DNA of 64,000 nucleotides from Celoporthe dispersa (taxonomy: Eukaryota > Ascomycota > Sordariomycetes > Diaporthales > Cryphonectriaceae). The notes beneath the pieces were generated by a model. The model was not told where the DNA came from and searched no databases. It was given only the letters and a program-made list of their open reading frames with translations. Of this stretch, positions 45,403-57,824 are shown piece by piece (position 1 is the stretch's first letter; each line of letters starts with the position of its first letter). The stretch lies in contig WAID01000003.1 in assembly GCA_016584495.1 (NCBI GenBank), positions 5,784,501-5,848,500 of the forward strand, given 5' to 3'. A program made the position numbers and the translations under genes.

Positions 45403-46777
45403 GATGAGTGGTCGAGAACGCTCAAGGGAACCCCCCCCCCCAAAAAAAAAAAAACCAGCCTGGCTGTCCTATACACAGCACGCCGTGGTGATGCGTAAGT
45501 TTTTGGTGAAAGATTCCAGACAGCTGGCGCTTGATGACTTCGTGAATCGGCAGCGTAGTTAGGAGAACCGAGGGCGAGAGACAGAATGAATCAAGTCTGA
45601 TCATCAGCGGAGAAGAGGATGAAAGAGGGAAAAGTTCTGATTTGTGTTTTGAGCGTATCTGAGCTCTCGTCCCTAAATAGAGTGAGGCCATGGTTCTATG
45701 GAGGCCGCATGAATAGAGATGGCTATTCAGAAGAAAAATTGACATGTTTATTGTTGTGGAGAACGGTGTCTGATGTCTATTGTTTCGAAGCCCTAAGATG
45801 ATGCCCGGATGCTGATGAGATCATTTGGTGTGCTCTATTGACAGGCCGCTATTGAGAGGTGGGTTATTGATCACCGCTTCGTCCTGTCTACTTACCCACC
45901 TCCTCTTGTGTAGGAGTCTCCTCGCCTGCAGGCTCTATCGACGAGATACCTCATCGATGGGACGAGGTCTCCAGCGCAGTGTCCTAGTGAGATGTGTATC
46001 ATGAATACGCTGCTCTAAAGGCTGGTTGGTAGATCCACCGCCTGACTGCGCCGTTCATGCTTGCTTGAAATGGGCTGAGGAGGGCACGTCTGCTAGATGT
46101 GGCCAACGAGCTGCAAGCCCTGGTACTGCTGGGTGGTCTATGAGATGAGATTTCTGGTTTCTTCGTGAATATAGGTGGATTAATGTCAACTGATTCATCA
46201 TCGTGGCAATTCTGGGAGCAGCTGTTATGGCAGTTTGTGGTAAGAGAGAGCCTTGAGAGGTTGCACTTTGCTGATGGTGCGCCAGCATGAAACGCTTCTG
46301 CGCCTGCCAGACTGCCGGACGAAGCCTCAAAAGCTGAAAACGTCCACCCTGGTGTGACCTCCATACAAACCAACTATATACTCCGATTTAAAAATCTCTG
46401 AAAAGCCTCAAGAACGGTGGAAATATCGTCGAAGACGGTCATTTTCAATGATATCAAAAAATTCGCAGTGCTTTCGCTGACGAGGTCGGGAAGTTGCGAG
46501 GATAAAATGGGGGGAAAACCACTTTGAGCACACCCGGAGGGAACGCTATCACATTAACGGGGCCGAGCTAAGTACGGGGTGGAGGCTCATGCATCTACAA
46601 GGTAGAAGAGCTTCCCTTGAAAGGTTCGCGTTAGAAGCCGACGCGACTTGCGACAGCTCGCAATTCGAACTTCCCAGCATCGCCGCAGAGCAAGACCATA
46701 GACGCCCTCACACAAAGCCTACCAGCTACCCTCCACGCCTCGTGCCGACTGCGCCAAGCTTAGCCACCCCCGTCAAG
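45403..46777. other. Divergent promoter region, receptor / mtSSB
   Basis: 1.4 kb with no convincing gene. A minus-strand ORF of 124 codons (45999-46373) preceded by TA-rich sequence has no known relative. A C9A12 run at 45430-45453 lies just upstream of the receptor start. Confidence 0.45.
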
Positions 46778-47363
46778 ATGTCGTCCTTCCTCGCCCGCCG
46801 CGCAGTCGCCGCCCCCCGCATCGCCCGCGCCTTCAGCACCACACCCGCGCGCCCTGTTGCCAAGATTACCATCGTGGGCAACCTCGCCGGCCCCCCGAGC
46901 TGCAGGCGACGTCGACCGGTCGCGAGATCCTGAAATATGCCGTCGCGTCCAACCAGGGCCGCGGTGAGAACGCCAAGACGTCATGGTTCCGTGTCACGGC
47001 CTTCGAGGACGAGGGCCGCGCCGCGATTACTTTCAGAGCCTGCCCAAGGGGTTCGTCTGCTCTTATTGACCCATCCCCTGCCTACCCAGAAGAGCCATGC
47101 GTGTCACAAGAGTGGAAGATTGACGAAGCGTGCTGTACAGAACCCTGGTCTACCTCGAGGGAGACGCGAGCTTGAGCACCTACGAGGACGCCGACGGCAA
47201 GACCCGGAGCTCGTTCAGTATCATCCAGCGTGAGTAACACCGGCCCAGACTATACTTCTTCTCCTGCCTTGCCCTGTCTCAGTGCTGACTTTTCTGGACT
47301 GCAGGCAACCTGGAGGTTCTCCGCAGACCCGCGTCGAGTGCCCCCGAGGGCTCTTCGGGATAA
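46778..47363 (+). CDS. rim1: Mitochondrial single-stranded DNA-binding protein, RIM1-like (two apparent frame breaks)
   Basis: OB-fold protein that coats single-stranded mtDNA during replication. It starts MSSFLARRAVAAPRIARAFS, a typical Arg/Ala mitochondrial presequence, then KITIVGNLAGPP, the SSB N-terminal strand. Two single-base losses break the frame, in the C6 run at 46891-46896 and near 47013-47022; restoring one base in each gives the expected OB-fold order (ILKYAVASNQGRGE, TSWFRVTAFEDEG, DYFQSLPKG). Introns are 47051-47140 and 47230-47304. The last exons encode TLVYLEGDASLSTYEDADGK and SSFSIIQRNLEVLRRP. The total is about 140 residues, normal for RIM1. With both breaks the gene would encode only about 50 residues, which is unlikely for an essential protein. 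Confidence 0.87.
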
Positions 47364-47795
47364 GAGGCCGCCCTGCGCAACCCATCGCCGTGCACTGCGA
47401 TCCAGCCAGTGCAGGCTACAACACGCCGTACAAGAGATAAAGGATTGATGATGATGGTTAGGAATTACGAACTGGCTTTGTGTCGAATCAATCTTTTCTT
47501 CGTCGCGGTCGTCTCCACTCTGCAGATAACTTGTCCCATTTGTCATAATATGTCTTATTATACCTTTCGCGCCCGTGGACGGTGGACGAATTCGGGGAGG
47601 GGAGTCCAGGCATACCAACTTTTATACAGATCTTTTCTCTTGTGATCTTTACCTTCCTTTGCCACAGGCGTGAGCGAAGTCTGCGACCTGCCTAGTTCAG
47701 TGTGAGGGGCGCGTTTCATCGGGCAAGGCACAGATTGATTGCTGTGTATGTCTCTGGAATTAATGCAAGTTGCCTTTGCCAGCCCGCAGAATTTC
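47364..47795. other. Short intergenic region between convergent genes
   Basis: 432 bases holding the 3' UTRs of mtSSB and glutathione synthetase; nothing else recognised. Confidence 0.5.
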
Positions 47796-49474
47796 TTAAA
47801 CCAGGTTGCAGGAATCCATGCAGCCAAAGCCAGCAGCGACACCTCCCTCCTCGCTCTGATCGCCCTTGGTCCGCAGCAAGTAGCCTGCCTCCTCATTGTG
47901 CAAGACCTCTCCGGTCTTCTGGTCCCACACACAGCTGCCGTAGATGCCCAGCTCGCAGATGACACCGCCCTGCTCCAGCTGCCCGTTGCGCAGAATGATG
48001 TTCGTAACCGCCGGCGGCGTGATCAGCTCCATCAGGATATACGACCTCCAGTGCGCCTCGGGCAGCTCCTTCAGGAACGGCGGGATCGCCGCCTTGTAGC
48101 AGTTGTTGCCGCCGCCTTCCCGCTGCGGCTTGAGCACGTATCGCCTGCACTCCTCTGGGTCGAGCGCGAGCTTCCGTGCCGCCTGCCCGGCTGTGCTGTC
48201 GTCCATGGGGAAGATGTTGGTGAAGGTCGCCCACAGGTCTCTCCACGCCTGTGAGCCCTCGGGGACGAACCTGCTCAGCTCGGAGGACGACGAGCCGTTG
48301 AGCTTGGGCGTGGCGAGAACCTGCTGGACCTTCTTCGCGCCGGCGAGCTGGGTGAGGACGGTCGGGCACTTGATCGCTGCGGACCGCTCGAGGTGATACC
48401 TGGCGTCCCAGGCGCTGGCGTCCGGGTAATCGGCGGGGCCATAGCCAGAGCGCATGTAGATGACGGCGACCTCGAATTCCTTGGCGGGGTCGCTGGGCAG
48501 GCGGTAGAGGAGCTGACGTTTTGGGGTCTCGGCGATGCGCGTGCGCTGGCGGATCTCGCTGAAGGGAAGGCGGAAGACGGGGATGCGCGAGGAAGCGGGC
48601 TTCTTTAGGGCGTACTCGAGGTGTCGCTGGTCAAAGACATTACGCTCGCCGTCTTGCACGAGGAAGATGATGCAGGTCTCGAGGCCGAGATCTGAGGATG
48701 AGTACGCGGAGAAGGCAGCTCTCATGCCGGCTGCCAAGCCTTCGATGCTGTCGTTGGGTGGCAGGTCTTGCGTGGTGTGTGCCCCTGGCTGCTTCAGGTA
48801 CGGGTACTCGGTGTCGGCGAGGAACCTGTCGTCAGCCGTCAGTATCCCACCTGGTTTGTGTGGTTCTGGATGAACGGGACTCACTTGTGCAGGAGACATG
48901 TCTGGGATGACAGGCCGCCGAAAGAAGAGGCAATGGTGTTGAACTCGACCTGCTTGATCTTTGGCACGGCTGACAGGTCTGACGTGTCCTGGTGAACCAT
49001 ATAGTCGGATCGGAATAGCCCTAGGGACAGGTTCTGGACATAGCCTTCCTCCTTGACTCTGCAGTGAACTTTCCACAAGTTCGCAATGAAATCGTCTCCA
49101 TCCGCAACCCTACCCGCAGTAAGCTCGAATGCCAGACCAGCTTAGCTCGAATTTCTGTCTACTCACTCCTTGACGATGAGGCTCAGAAACTCTTCATCCT
49201 GGCTGACCCTAGCATACAACTCATTGTACGCCTTCTGGACGGCCTTGGCCTGATCAAAGCAGACTCGCGGAAACGGGCTCGGGAACAAGGTGACAGGGAC
49301 ACTCGTCGCGAGGACACCTTGGGGATCGGAGCCGGCAGAGACCAGAACAGGTGGTGGGCGGACTGTCAGCCCGTTGGCAACCGTCCAGTCCTTGATGACC
49401 TCGACGAGTCTTGCCCTCTCAGCATCGTCCACAGCCGGAGGGTAGGTGTCTGGGGTGAGATTGTGGTTGACCAT
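47796..49474 (-). CDS. gsh2: Glutathione synthetase
   Basis: ATP-grasp enzyme joining glycine to gamma-glutamylcysteine, the last step of glutathione synthesis in the cytosol. Three exons on the minus strand: 49474-49167, 49109-48885 and 48825-47796; phases join to 520 residues, the usual eukaryotic length. Motifs: RVCFDQAKAVQKAYNELYARV, RVKEEGYVQNLSLGLFRSDY, VEFNTIASSFGGLSSQT (substrate-binding region), VAVIYMRSGYGPADYP, and the glycine-rich ATP loop KPQREGGGNNCYK. The C-terminus includes the lid region (GVAAGFGCMDSCNLV). The frame is intact. The gene is convergent with mtSSB and divergent from the SNF2 gene. Confidence 0.96.
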
Positions 49475-51277
49475 CTCCGCCTAGGGATATCTTTTATGTT
49501 CACAGCCCATGTCAGTCTCTTGTTCTCGTAGTGGTACGAAGCTTTCCACGAGTGCTGCCTGCACTGACCGGGGACCTTCCTGGGAGCCGCTTTTAACCAC
49601 GCTCGGAAGCAGGGAGGATTTTTTCTAGGGAGTGGGAGACCAGCAAAGAGCACCACGGTATTGCAGGTAAATCCTGGAAGAAGAAGTAGTAGTCTCTTAG
49701 ATGCAAGGGCCGGTAGATTTTTGGATGGTTCTCAAGATCGAACACTCCAGAGCAACAGGGCGCCCTTTTGGAAGGTGGTCCTAGGCAAGCAGGTATTATT
49801 AATCCCTGAGCGCCGGGCCGCCCGAGTCCGGAGCTCACGATGCAGGACTAGAGCGTCTAACTGCGGATCACCTGGGAATGGGTGCCTTCCTTGTAAAGAA
49901 CCACAGAACCCTGCCGAACATCTGATCACAGTACAGTCAGTCAACTACTGTACAGAATTTGGCACTGGCTATGAAAAGATATATGCAGGTCATTAGCCAC
50001 TTCAATCACCGCATAAGTAGAAGATCTAGAATTGCCTGCTGACTTGCCTGGCACAGGCGCCGCATGTTCCTGACGGGTTTCTCAACAACCAACCATACGC
50101 AGCCCTTATCAGCCCTGAGATGGTGGGGCACTCAGGGCCAACCCCGAGGGGCTTATCAGCACATGCCCCCCTGCCCCTCCAGACCCGTTTGTAACGGCCC
50201 TACCCGCCCCAGCCCCATGCCGGACCGAGGGGCAGTTGGCAGCCTGGGGGCCGAGCCCAAGGCTCCAGCACCTTGTCGCGCGCTTCATCTGTCCACTGTT
50301 AAGTACGACTGACCGCGTTTGCAAAGTCGACTTTACTGCAGCAACCTTTGTCAATATTTCTTCCCACAACCTTGACAATTTGTCCATCACGCGTCGTTGA
50401 TCTCTCTTCAATTTCTAACACCCTTCACTGTCTCTTCTAGTATCTGTTCAAGTATCTCTGCCCGCAAGCATTGTTGTTTGTCCTTATTTCTTCTGATCAA
50501 GCCTTCAACTGTCCACCAACACATCTACGAGTCGACTCTCAACACACCAGAGCGCACCCCACCAACCCTCTGGGTGGTCACAGGCTTGACAAGCTTTCCT
50601 TCTCCTGTGGGCCTGCATAGCCTGTGTTCTTATTTACCATCTTGAGGGCAATATTTACCTACTCTCACAACGCTGTCTGTGACTCATGGAGTGCACATCC
50701 GCCCTCATCGAGTAAGGTCTCCCATCTCACGATGCCTCTTCTCTAGAGACGACAAAGCCTGGACCTGACCACGCGAGCAGCTTCTCTTACCCTTCTTCAG
50801 CCTACAGCATCCCACACTAGGCTGCTTCTTCTCGAGGCCCTCTTTCCAGGCAAGTACATACTGGCCTAGGCTAGCCAAGATCTGCTTCAAACTTGGAGGA
50901 TGTGAATGTTGCAAACACCCATCTCCCCTCCCCCACTCTCTACCTTTTACCTACCCAACAACTGCCACCCAGTGAATCACTAGTATGCCTACACCTGATC
51001 CTGATCCATATCATCTTTTCGGTCCTGCATTGTGTCATACATTGTGTCTGCCTTCAGACAGAAGCCTCAACAGCACAGTCCACCCCATTCCATACTCATC
51101 TTATGGCACATCCCCACCCACCAATCGTTGAGGAACATACTAGACTCGCTCCTTCCAAGACCTTCCAAGTCTCCTGGACAGAGACCAAGAAAAGAAGCTA
51201 GTTCTCTGCCCAAAAAACACCACAGCAGCTGACTTCAGGCACAGGCTCTTCACAGTTCACACCCCGACTCGGCCAAG
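49475..51277. other. Divergent intergenic region, GSH2 / SNF2
   Basis: 1.8 kb without a supported gene. The half next to the SNF2 gene is rich in CT and CA and reads as a long leader. Short ORFs on both strands have no family character. Confidence 0.5.
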
Positions 51278-54200
51278 ATGGCAGAGGTCTCAGACGATGA
51301 TCCCTTCACTTGGGATGTTGAACGCGTTGTGAAGGAGCTCTGCACTGCAGACTATACTTGGAACCCCACACCTCGATCCCGGCTGCCAGATCCCAACCAC
51401 CTGGCAGCAAGACTCCGAGCAGGCGAGTATGATGGCGAAGTGCTGTTGGACTCGATGGATGATGTGGCTGAACTCTGGGCTGATCTGGGTATCACTGCGA
51501 TAAAGCACAAGATGGCTCTTCGTAATGCTATCCAGCAGTTCCGCGCAAGGAGCCCACTGTACAGCGCGTACAAGAAGTCATTGCACAATGATGCTGGTGA
51601 CGACACAGCTGCCAAAGAGACTCAGTCTCTGTATTCCACGCTGAAGGATGTCACTTCCCTTGGTGCTGGACCAGGTATGATGGGCAGCAGGCACCTGCCT
51701 CAGCCTTCCTCACTCACTGCCCAGAATGATATGGACAACATGCAAGTCAGCGACAGCGGCACTTCGAGTGAGCCTTCTAGAAAGAAGCGGCGCTTAGACC
51801 CGATGCAACTCATGACCGTTGATCAGCATCCTCCTCAGGATGCCCGCTTCGGTGCGGTGCCCATTTCGACGGAGGCTGATGTCATCATGGCATCTATGGT
51901 GGTTGCGCGACCCTCAGCGCCCCCCAATGAGCTACCGAGTCAGGACGTCAACGCTTCAAGCGAGCTCGACCACTTCCAAGCAAGTCTGCTGAGCCGACCA
52001 GGAGCTTACTGGGGCAATGGAAAGTTCTCTTTTGTCGATCTCATCAACTTTGATGCCACCACCGATGACGATGCCCAATTTGGATGGGGCCGACCAAAGC
52101 CCTTCGGCCGAGCCAGAAAGAGTTACGTCAATGGGCTGGTGAAGCGATTCCTTCGTGATCCCGACAGCTTCAAGGCCGACGGGGATGACGATGGGTCTGC
52201 TCTACCTGTTTTCGGAGAGTCTGATGACGACGACAATCCTGAATGGCAAGAAATTGACCGCGAGATCGAGGAGGAGAAAGAGGAGGTCCGCCGAGAGCAG
52301 GAACGAGGGCTGGCCAAGAAATCCCACCTCCAGCCTACCCAGGTCGATACCTTCCTTTTCCAGATGGTCCAAGAGTATATCGCTCTCTGGAACGAGAACA
52401 AATTGCCAGTACGGCAGCGACAGGCCTTCTCACTGTGGAATAAGGCTCGTCGGAATGGCACCCGCAACAGCCAGGTTGTCCAACTGACAGAGTCCCTGCG
52501 AACTGCAGACCTACGTCTGTCCAAGTGCATCGAGAACCTCAAGGACAATTTATACTCGAATGAGAACGAACTCCGCCGCATGTGTCCTTGCCTCGAGCCT
52601 ACCATCAATGAAATCCAGGAGGTCAAGTGGCGCATCAGGGTATTGCAGATGCGGGAGCCTCCCGAGAAGATAAAGTCTGCACCGGCACCCAAGCTTGCGC
52701 CTACGAGGAAGCAGCAGTCGACAACTGATGACGACGGCATCGACATCTGGGGCGAGGACGAGGTGGACGACTTCGTTGTGGACGATCCGATCTCCGATTC
52801 TGACCACGAGGACTCGGTGGCTGGTTCCGACGACTTCGTGGGTGATGCAATGGATGTCGACGATTCGGCGGCCCTCGACATGCCTACTGCTGACCCAGGA
52901 CAAAGCTTTGCGTCCACGAGTGACGGCGACATTCCCATGCATGATCTCACGGAAGTTGGTTCGTCGAAGGATCTTGTGAACCTATGCACCCCAGAGAAGC
53001 CGAAGGCAGACTTGCAGGCCCGAGCCGCTACAAACGATGGTTTCCCCTCAATTTCCTCTCTGGAGGGCATTATCGAGAAGGGCACGGAATACTGGGAGTC
53101 GAGGTCACTCTACAAGCATTTAGTCATCACTCTCATATGGTTCTGGCCACAGCAGCGAAAGGCCAGCGTTTTCAACGCCATCCTGTACTCGGACAATTCC
53201 GAGCAGGTCTGGGATGATCTCATGAGACAACTCACACAAGTTTCTCACACTACGCCCACAAAGGAGAGCCCGGGAAGGTCTCGCCGCGAGACCGGGTCTC
53301 ATTTGGCACGGCTCTTCGACACATTCACTGGGACAATCACTTCTCGTACATCTGAGCAATCCAGGAGCACTGATAGGACAGCCTTGGATAAGCTGACCAT
53401 CGAGAGGATCAAGCAGAAGAAGGGACTGTTCAATAGCTTCTACTTGTTTCTCACAAAGGTTGCCCGATACTACGGCTTTGAACGAGTCGGCGACGACGTT
53501 GTTGTGTCTCCGTGTGACCCAAGTCTTATCATCAGCACGCAAGAGTCAGACATAACTCCTAGCCAAAGGGCCAAGCTCATACAGCAGCAGAAGCGGGCCA
53601 AATCGGCTCGCATCCGCCGTGAGGAGCAGAGTAGCTCCCAGAATATCGAGGCCCGCAAGCTCAAGTTCAGACAACAGTTGGAGAATTCATTGCTTGTTCC
53701 TAAGGAGAAAAGCCGTCTTATCATCAACGAGTCGAAGGATGATAGCCAGGGACTCATATTCATTCACAGCCACATCTCGTCCAGGATCCAAGACCACCAG
53801 ATTGATGGCGTTCGTTTCATGTGGGACGAGATCACCAAAAAGACGAAGCAGGGATGCCTACTCGCACACACCATGGGCCTTGGAAAGACAATGCAAGTCA
53901 TCACCCTGCTGACTGCTCTCGCCGAAGCCGGGAAGTCCAATGACAGGACTATCTCGTCACAGATACCAGAGCATCTGCGAGACGTGAAGTTTCTCATACT
54001 ATGTCCAGCCTTTCTCTTGAACAATTGGGTGGAGGAACTTGAATCCTGGGCTCCCTCAGGTGTCATTGGGGATGTCTACTTTTTCCAGGCTACAGACCTC
54101 TTTCCGCGGCGTGCCCAGACTATCAAGGCCTGGGTCGATACCGGTGGTGTCCTAGTGATGAGCTATACCCTGCTGCGCAGTCTCGAGGAGCACAAGGACG

Positions 54201-57168
54201 GCAAGGAGCTTCATCGGCTGATCCTGGATACGCCTTCCCTTGTCGTCGGTGACGAGGCTCAGAACTTCAAGAACAGGGACTCCAAGACTGGCATAGTTGC
54301 GAACCAGTTCAAAACCACCAGCCGCATCGCCCTGACTGGCTCCCCTCTGGCAAACAACGTTGAGGAGTACTACTCGATGATCAACTGGGTCTCTCCCGGA
54401 TTCCTCGGCGAGCCCAGCGAGTTCTCAGCCAATTATGCCAAACCCATCGAAGCCGGACTCTGGAAGTCTAGCGGTGCCGCCAAGCGGAGAAAGGCCAAGA
54501 TCTGCCTTGCTGCTCTCAAGAAAGTGGTGGAGCCCAAGGTCCAGAGAAGGACTATCGCTTTTCTCAAAGACAGGATACCCCCGAAAAAGGAATACATCAT
54601 CTACCTCAACCTTGGGCCTATTCAGGAGATCGTCTACCAAGTCTACGTGAAAGGCACCCTGGGAGAGATAGGAGGGAAGAAGAACCTCTCTGTCACGTCT
54701 GTTTGGGGCCTTACCGCTGCCTTGAGACTTCTCCTGGCCCACCCATCCATCCTTCAAAAGAAGCTGCAAGAGAAGAAGACGGGCAAGCTGCCTAGAAAGA
54801 AGAAGAAGGGCACGCCGGATGACGAGACGGAGGACAGTCTGGAAGATGCCTCCGAAAATGTGAGGAACTTGGTGCTGGAGGCCCTACAAGACCAGCAAAC
54901 CTCCGAGGCTATCGATGCCTCACAGAAGATGCTTGTGCTGGACACGATCCTCGAGGAGTCAATGGGGCTTGGTGAGAACGTGTTGGTCTTCTCTCAAAGC
55001 CTCGACGTCCTGGACTTTGTTCAGGAGCATCTCTGCGTTGCGAAGAACCGGGCTTACAAGCGGCTTGACGGCAAAGTCCCTCCCCCCCTGCGGCAGGGCC
55101 TCGTGAAGGAGTTCAACCTCGGCAAGTCACAGGCATTCCTCATCTCGACGACAGCTGGAGGCGTCGGTCTTAATATCCATGGTGCCACTCGGATCGTCAT
55201 CCTTGATTTCAAGTACAACCCTGTACATGAGCAGCAGGCCATAGGGCGAGCGTACCGGATAGGACAGACGAAACAGGTGGTTGTGTACTGGCTCATCTGC
55301 GCTGGGACGTTTGAGAAAACGATGCATAACCAACAAGTGTTCAAGAACCAGCTGGCCTCGCGTGTGGTGGACGCCAAAAACCCCCTATCCAAAGCAGACA
55401 ACAAGATCTCGACCTGGTTCAAGGACTACGAGAGGCTTGAGGCCAGAGACAAGACAGCCTTTCGAGGCAAGGATCCAATCCTGGACACCCTGCTCGAGTG
55501 CGATCTTGTCAAGGAGATACCATGGATTGAAACCACGGATACCTTTGAGGAGGAAGAGCTGGACAAGGACCTGCCTGCAGACGCACAAAGAGAGGCTGAC
55601 CAGATGGCTCAGCGACAACAAATAGCTGCTCAAAACTCAGGAAAGGCGACCCCATCGCAGTTTCCAACGCAGCAATACGGTCAAGTACGGACTTCACACC
55701 CCATCCCTCCCCCCTGGCCACCACACAGAAGCCTCAGCGCAGGAGGGTGTCCCTAAGACTGTCTGTCTTGCCTTCGAAGGCTGTGACACGTGCACGGACC
55801 CAGAACACCTCCGCGCCTCCTCTGCGCTCCCTAGCACCGGCATGCGAACCACGCCGGTCTTGACAGATACTGACCTACTATCGACGCATGGCTCCGAGTG
55901 GAACGCATGGACTAATGGATCTACCACGCAGGGACCTTCACGTATCCTATCAGGACCGAATCAGGGCGGACAGAGAGCACACACGCTGCAGCCCGATGTC
56001 TTCCCGGGCCCTGCGATCCTGCCGATTCGTAGCCCGATTATCCAGCAGCGGGTGATGCAGTCGCATGATATTTCTCGTGAAACGGCTGCCCAGCGCCCGC
56101 CTTATAATGGCCAGAGAAACCCCGTGGCGTCCGGTACTGACTGGGCGCAGCAGCAACAATCTCAGCCAACGTCCGGTATTCCTTCGACTGTGGCCGACGG
56201 GGTTCTGGGGCAGAATGCGTTCTCGACGCAGCCAGCGGCTCCCCCTGCCCTTTGGCATGTCTGGGGATGGCATCATGCAGCAGGGCGCGTATTGGGCGCA
56301 GCGAGGGGGCCCCCTCCCTCTGGCATGTCTGGAGCTGGCAGCAGGCAGCACAATGCGCCTCTGACGCAGCCAGCAGCTCCCCTTCCCTCTGACATGGATG
56401 TGGTTGGTAGTAGGCAGCAGGATATGGCCGCCATTCCTATAAGCCTACAAGAAGAGGCAGCAAGGCCCATCACAATGGGCAATACCCAAGAGCGACGTGG
56501 TCCGCCTTCGTTTAACTACGAGGATCTGGCCAAAACCCAGATGGAGATGAAGATGAGGGGTGTTCTGACCCCGGCGGATCTCAGCCGGTTTGAGGCGATC
56601 AAGGTGAAGCTCCAGGCGCAGATGGCCAAGATGGGCGGCATGGAGAAGCACACGGTGTGGACGAAGCTCAGGGCGCTCGTCCAGGGCTACCCGGACAGCG
56701 TCGCCGACCTGGAGGTGGCCGAGCCGGTGAAGGTCGTCGCCCTCCTTCTGAAAGGCAAATCTGAAGAGTCGATGCACGCCATGCTTGCTGACCTCACGAA
56801 GAGGCCCAACAAGCCGATCAAGACGGGGGAGCGGGACCCTGACGTAGGCGACCCTTTTCTTTAGCCTCGCCACGTCTTCAGGATGAGCCGGAATCTACAC
56901 GCCGTGTGCACACGGCATCGAGTTGAGACCTCGACTAACCTTCAGGCACAACCATCAGCATGCTAACGAAGTCCTCGGGCGAGCTCCCAAGGGCGGTGGC
57001 GGCGGGGATAGCGCGAGCAAACGAAGGGCGGAGGATCTAGCGGCGGTGCGGCAGACAATTTCTCGAAGACTAGGTAGAGCGACCGAGGAAGGGGGAGCAC
57101 GGCAAAAACCAAGACGCTCGGCCAGACTTGGTGGCTCGATATCCGAACCGCTGGTTATTGACGATTGA
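51278..57168 (+). CDS. SNF2-family chromatin remodelling ATPase, ATRX/RAD54-like (apparent frame breaks near the 3' end)
   Basis: Large nuclear DNA translocase, about 1.9 k residues. The N-terminus (DPFTWDVERVVKELC..) has a helical SAM-like module (WADLGITAIKHKMALRNAI), followed by acidic, disordered sequence. The helicase core begins near residue 840 (DHQIDGVRFMWDEI). Walker A is LAHTMGLGKTMQV; motif II is DEAQ rather than DEAH/DEGH (VVGDEAQNFKNRDSKTG); motif III is ALTGSPLANN. The C-lobe has VLVFSQSLDVLDF, STTAGGVGLNIHGA and IGRAYRIGQTKQ. The frame stops at 55756 after a C6 run at 55709-55714; one C fewer joins it to the 55757-56864 frame (GHHTEASAQEGVPK..). A further intron is likely (GTAGGC after 56847 to TTCAG 56945) with a last exon ending EPLVIDD at 57168; its phase fits only if the G5 run at 56825-56829 has one G too many. 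The core call is firm; the 3' end is provisional. Confidence 0.9.
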
Positions 57169-57788
57169 ACCCCACTCCCCCTTCCACTTCCACTTCCCCT
57201 TTTGTCCTTCTTTTCCTTCTTTTCTCTTCTTCTTCCATTTTCATTTCCTTGATTTCCGGCGTCTCGTCACACGATACCCCCTCGGCTGCCCAATGCACAG
57301 GTCTACTGGTTTGTCTGATCGTTTCGAAGATGGACATACGGGTGCATGGTTGTTATGATGGGGAGGGGGGCTGGGAGCCTCTCTGTAGGCCCAGGGGGAT
57401 GTGGAATGGGTCGGTCTGGGCTGGCGTATTCGGGACTTCGGCCTCGCTAATACCAAGGGACCCAGCCCTGGAAGAAAGGGATGGATGTGTGTGTATGTGT
57501 ATGTGTGTGTGTATCTGATTGATTGTGTCGGAGGCGGGGTGGTGGGGACATGGACGGCTGGAGGAACTGGCTGATAGGCTGAGCCATGGGACCTCACCTG
57601 AACTATACAGCCTGACAGCCAGCTCGACTGACGAAATTCAAAAGTGATGATCAAGATTAGAGTTCAGGCATTGACCCGAGCGGTGTTTGAGGAGATGTTG
57701 TTGCTGTGGGTTGGCGGAGAGTTGCACCGGTCCGAAGGCGGCGCCGGGGGGGGGCGTTTTCTTGGTGCATGTTCCTCCCGTTTTGCCG

Positions 57789-57824
<36 letters not shown>

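Noticed and set aside
45999..46373. 124-codon minus-strand ORF between the receptor and mtSSB genes
   Set aside because: No homology recognised, no splice or signal features; the TA-rich upstream sequence alone is insufficient.
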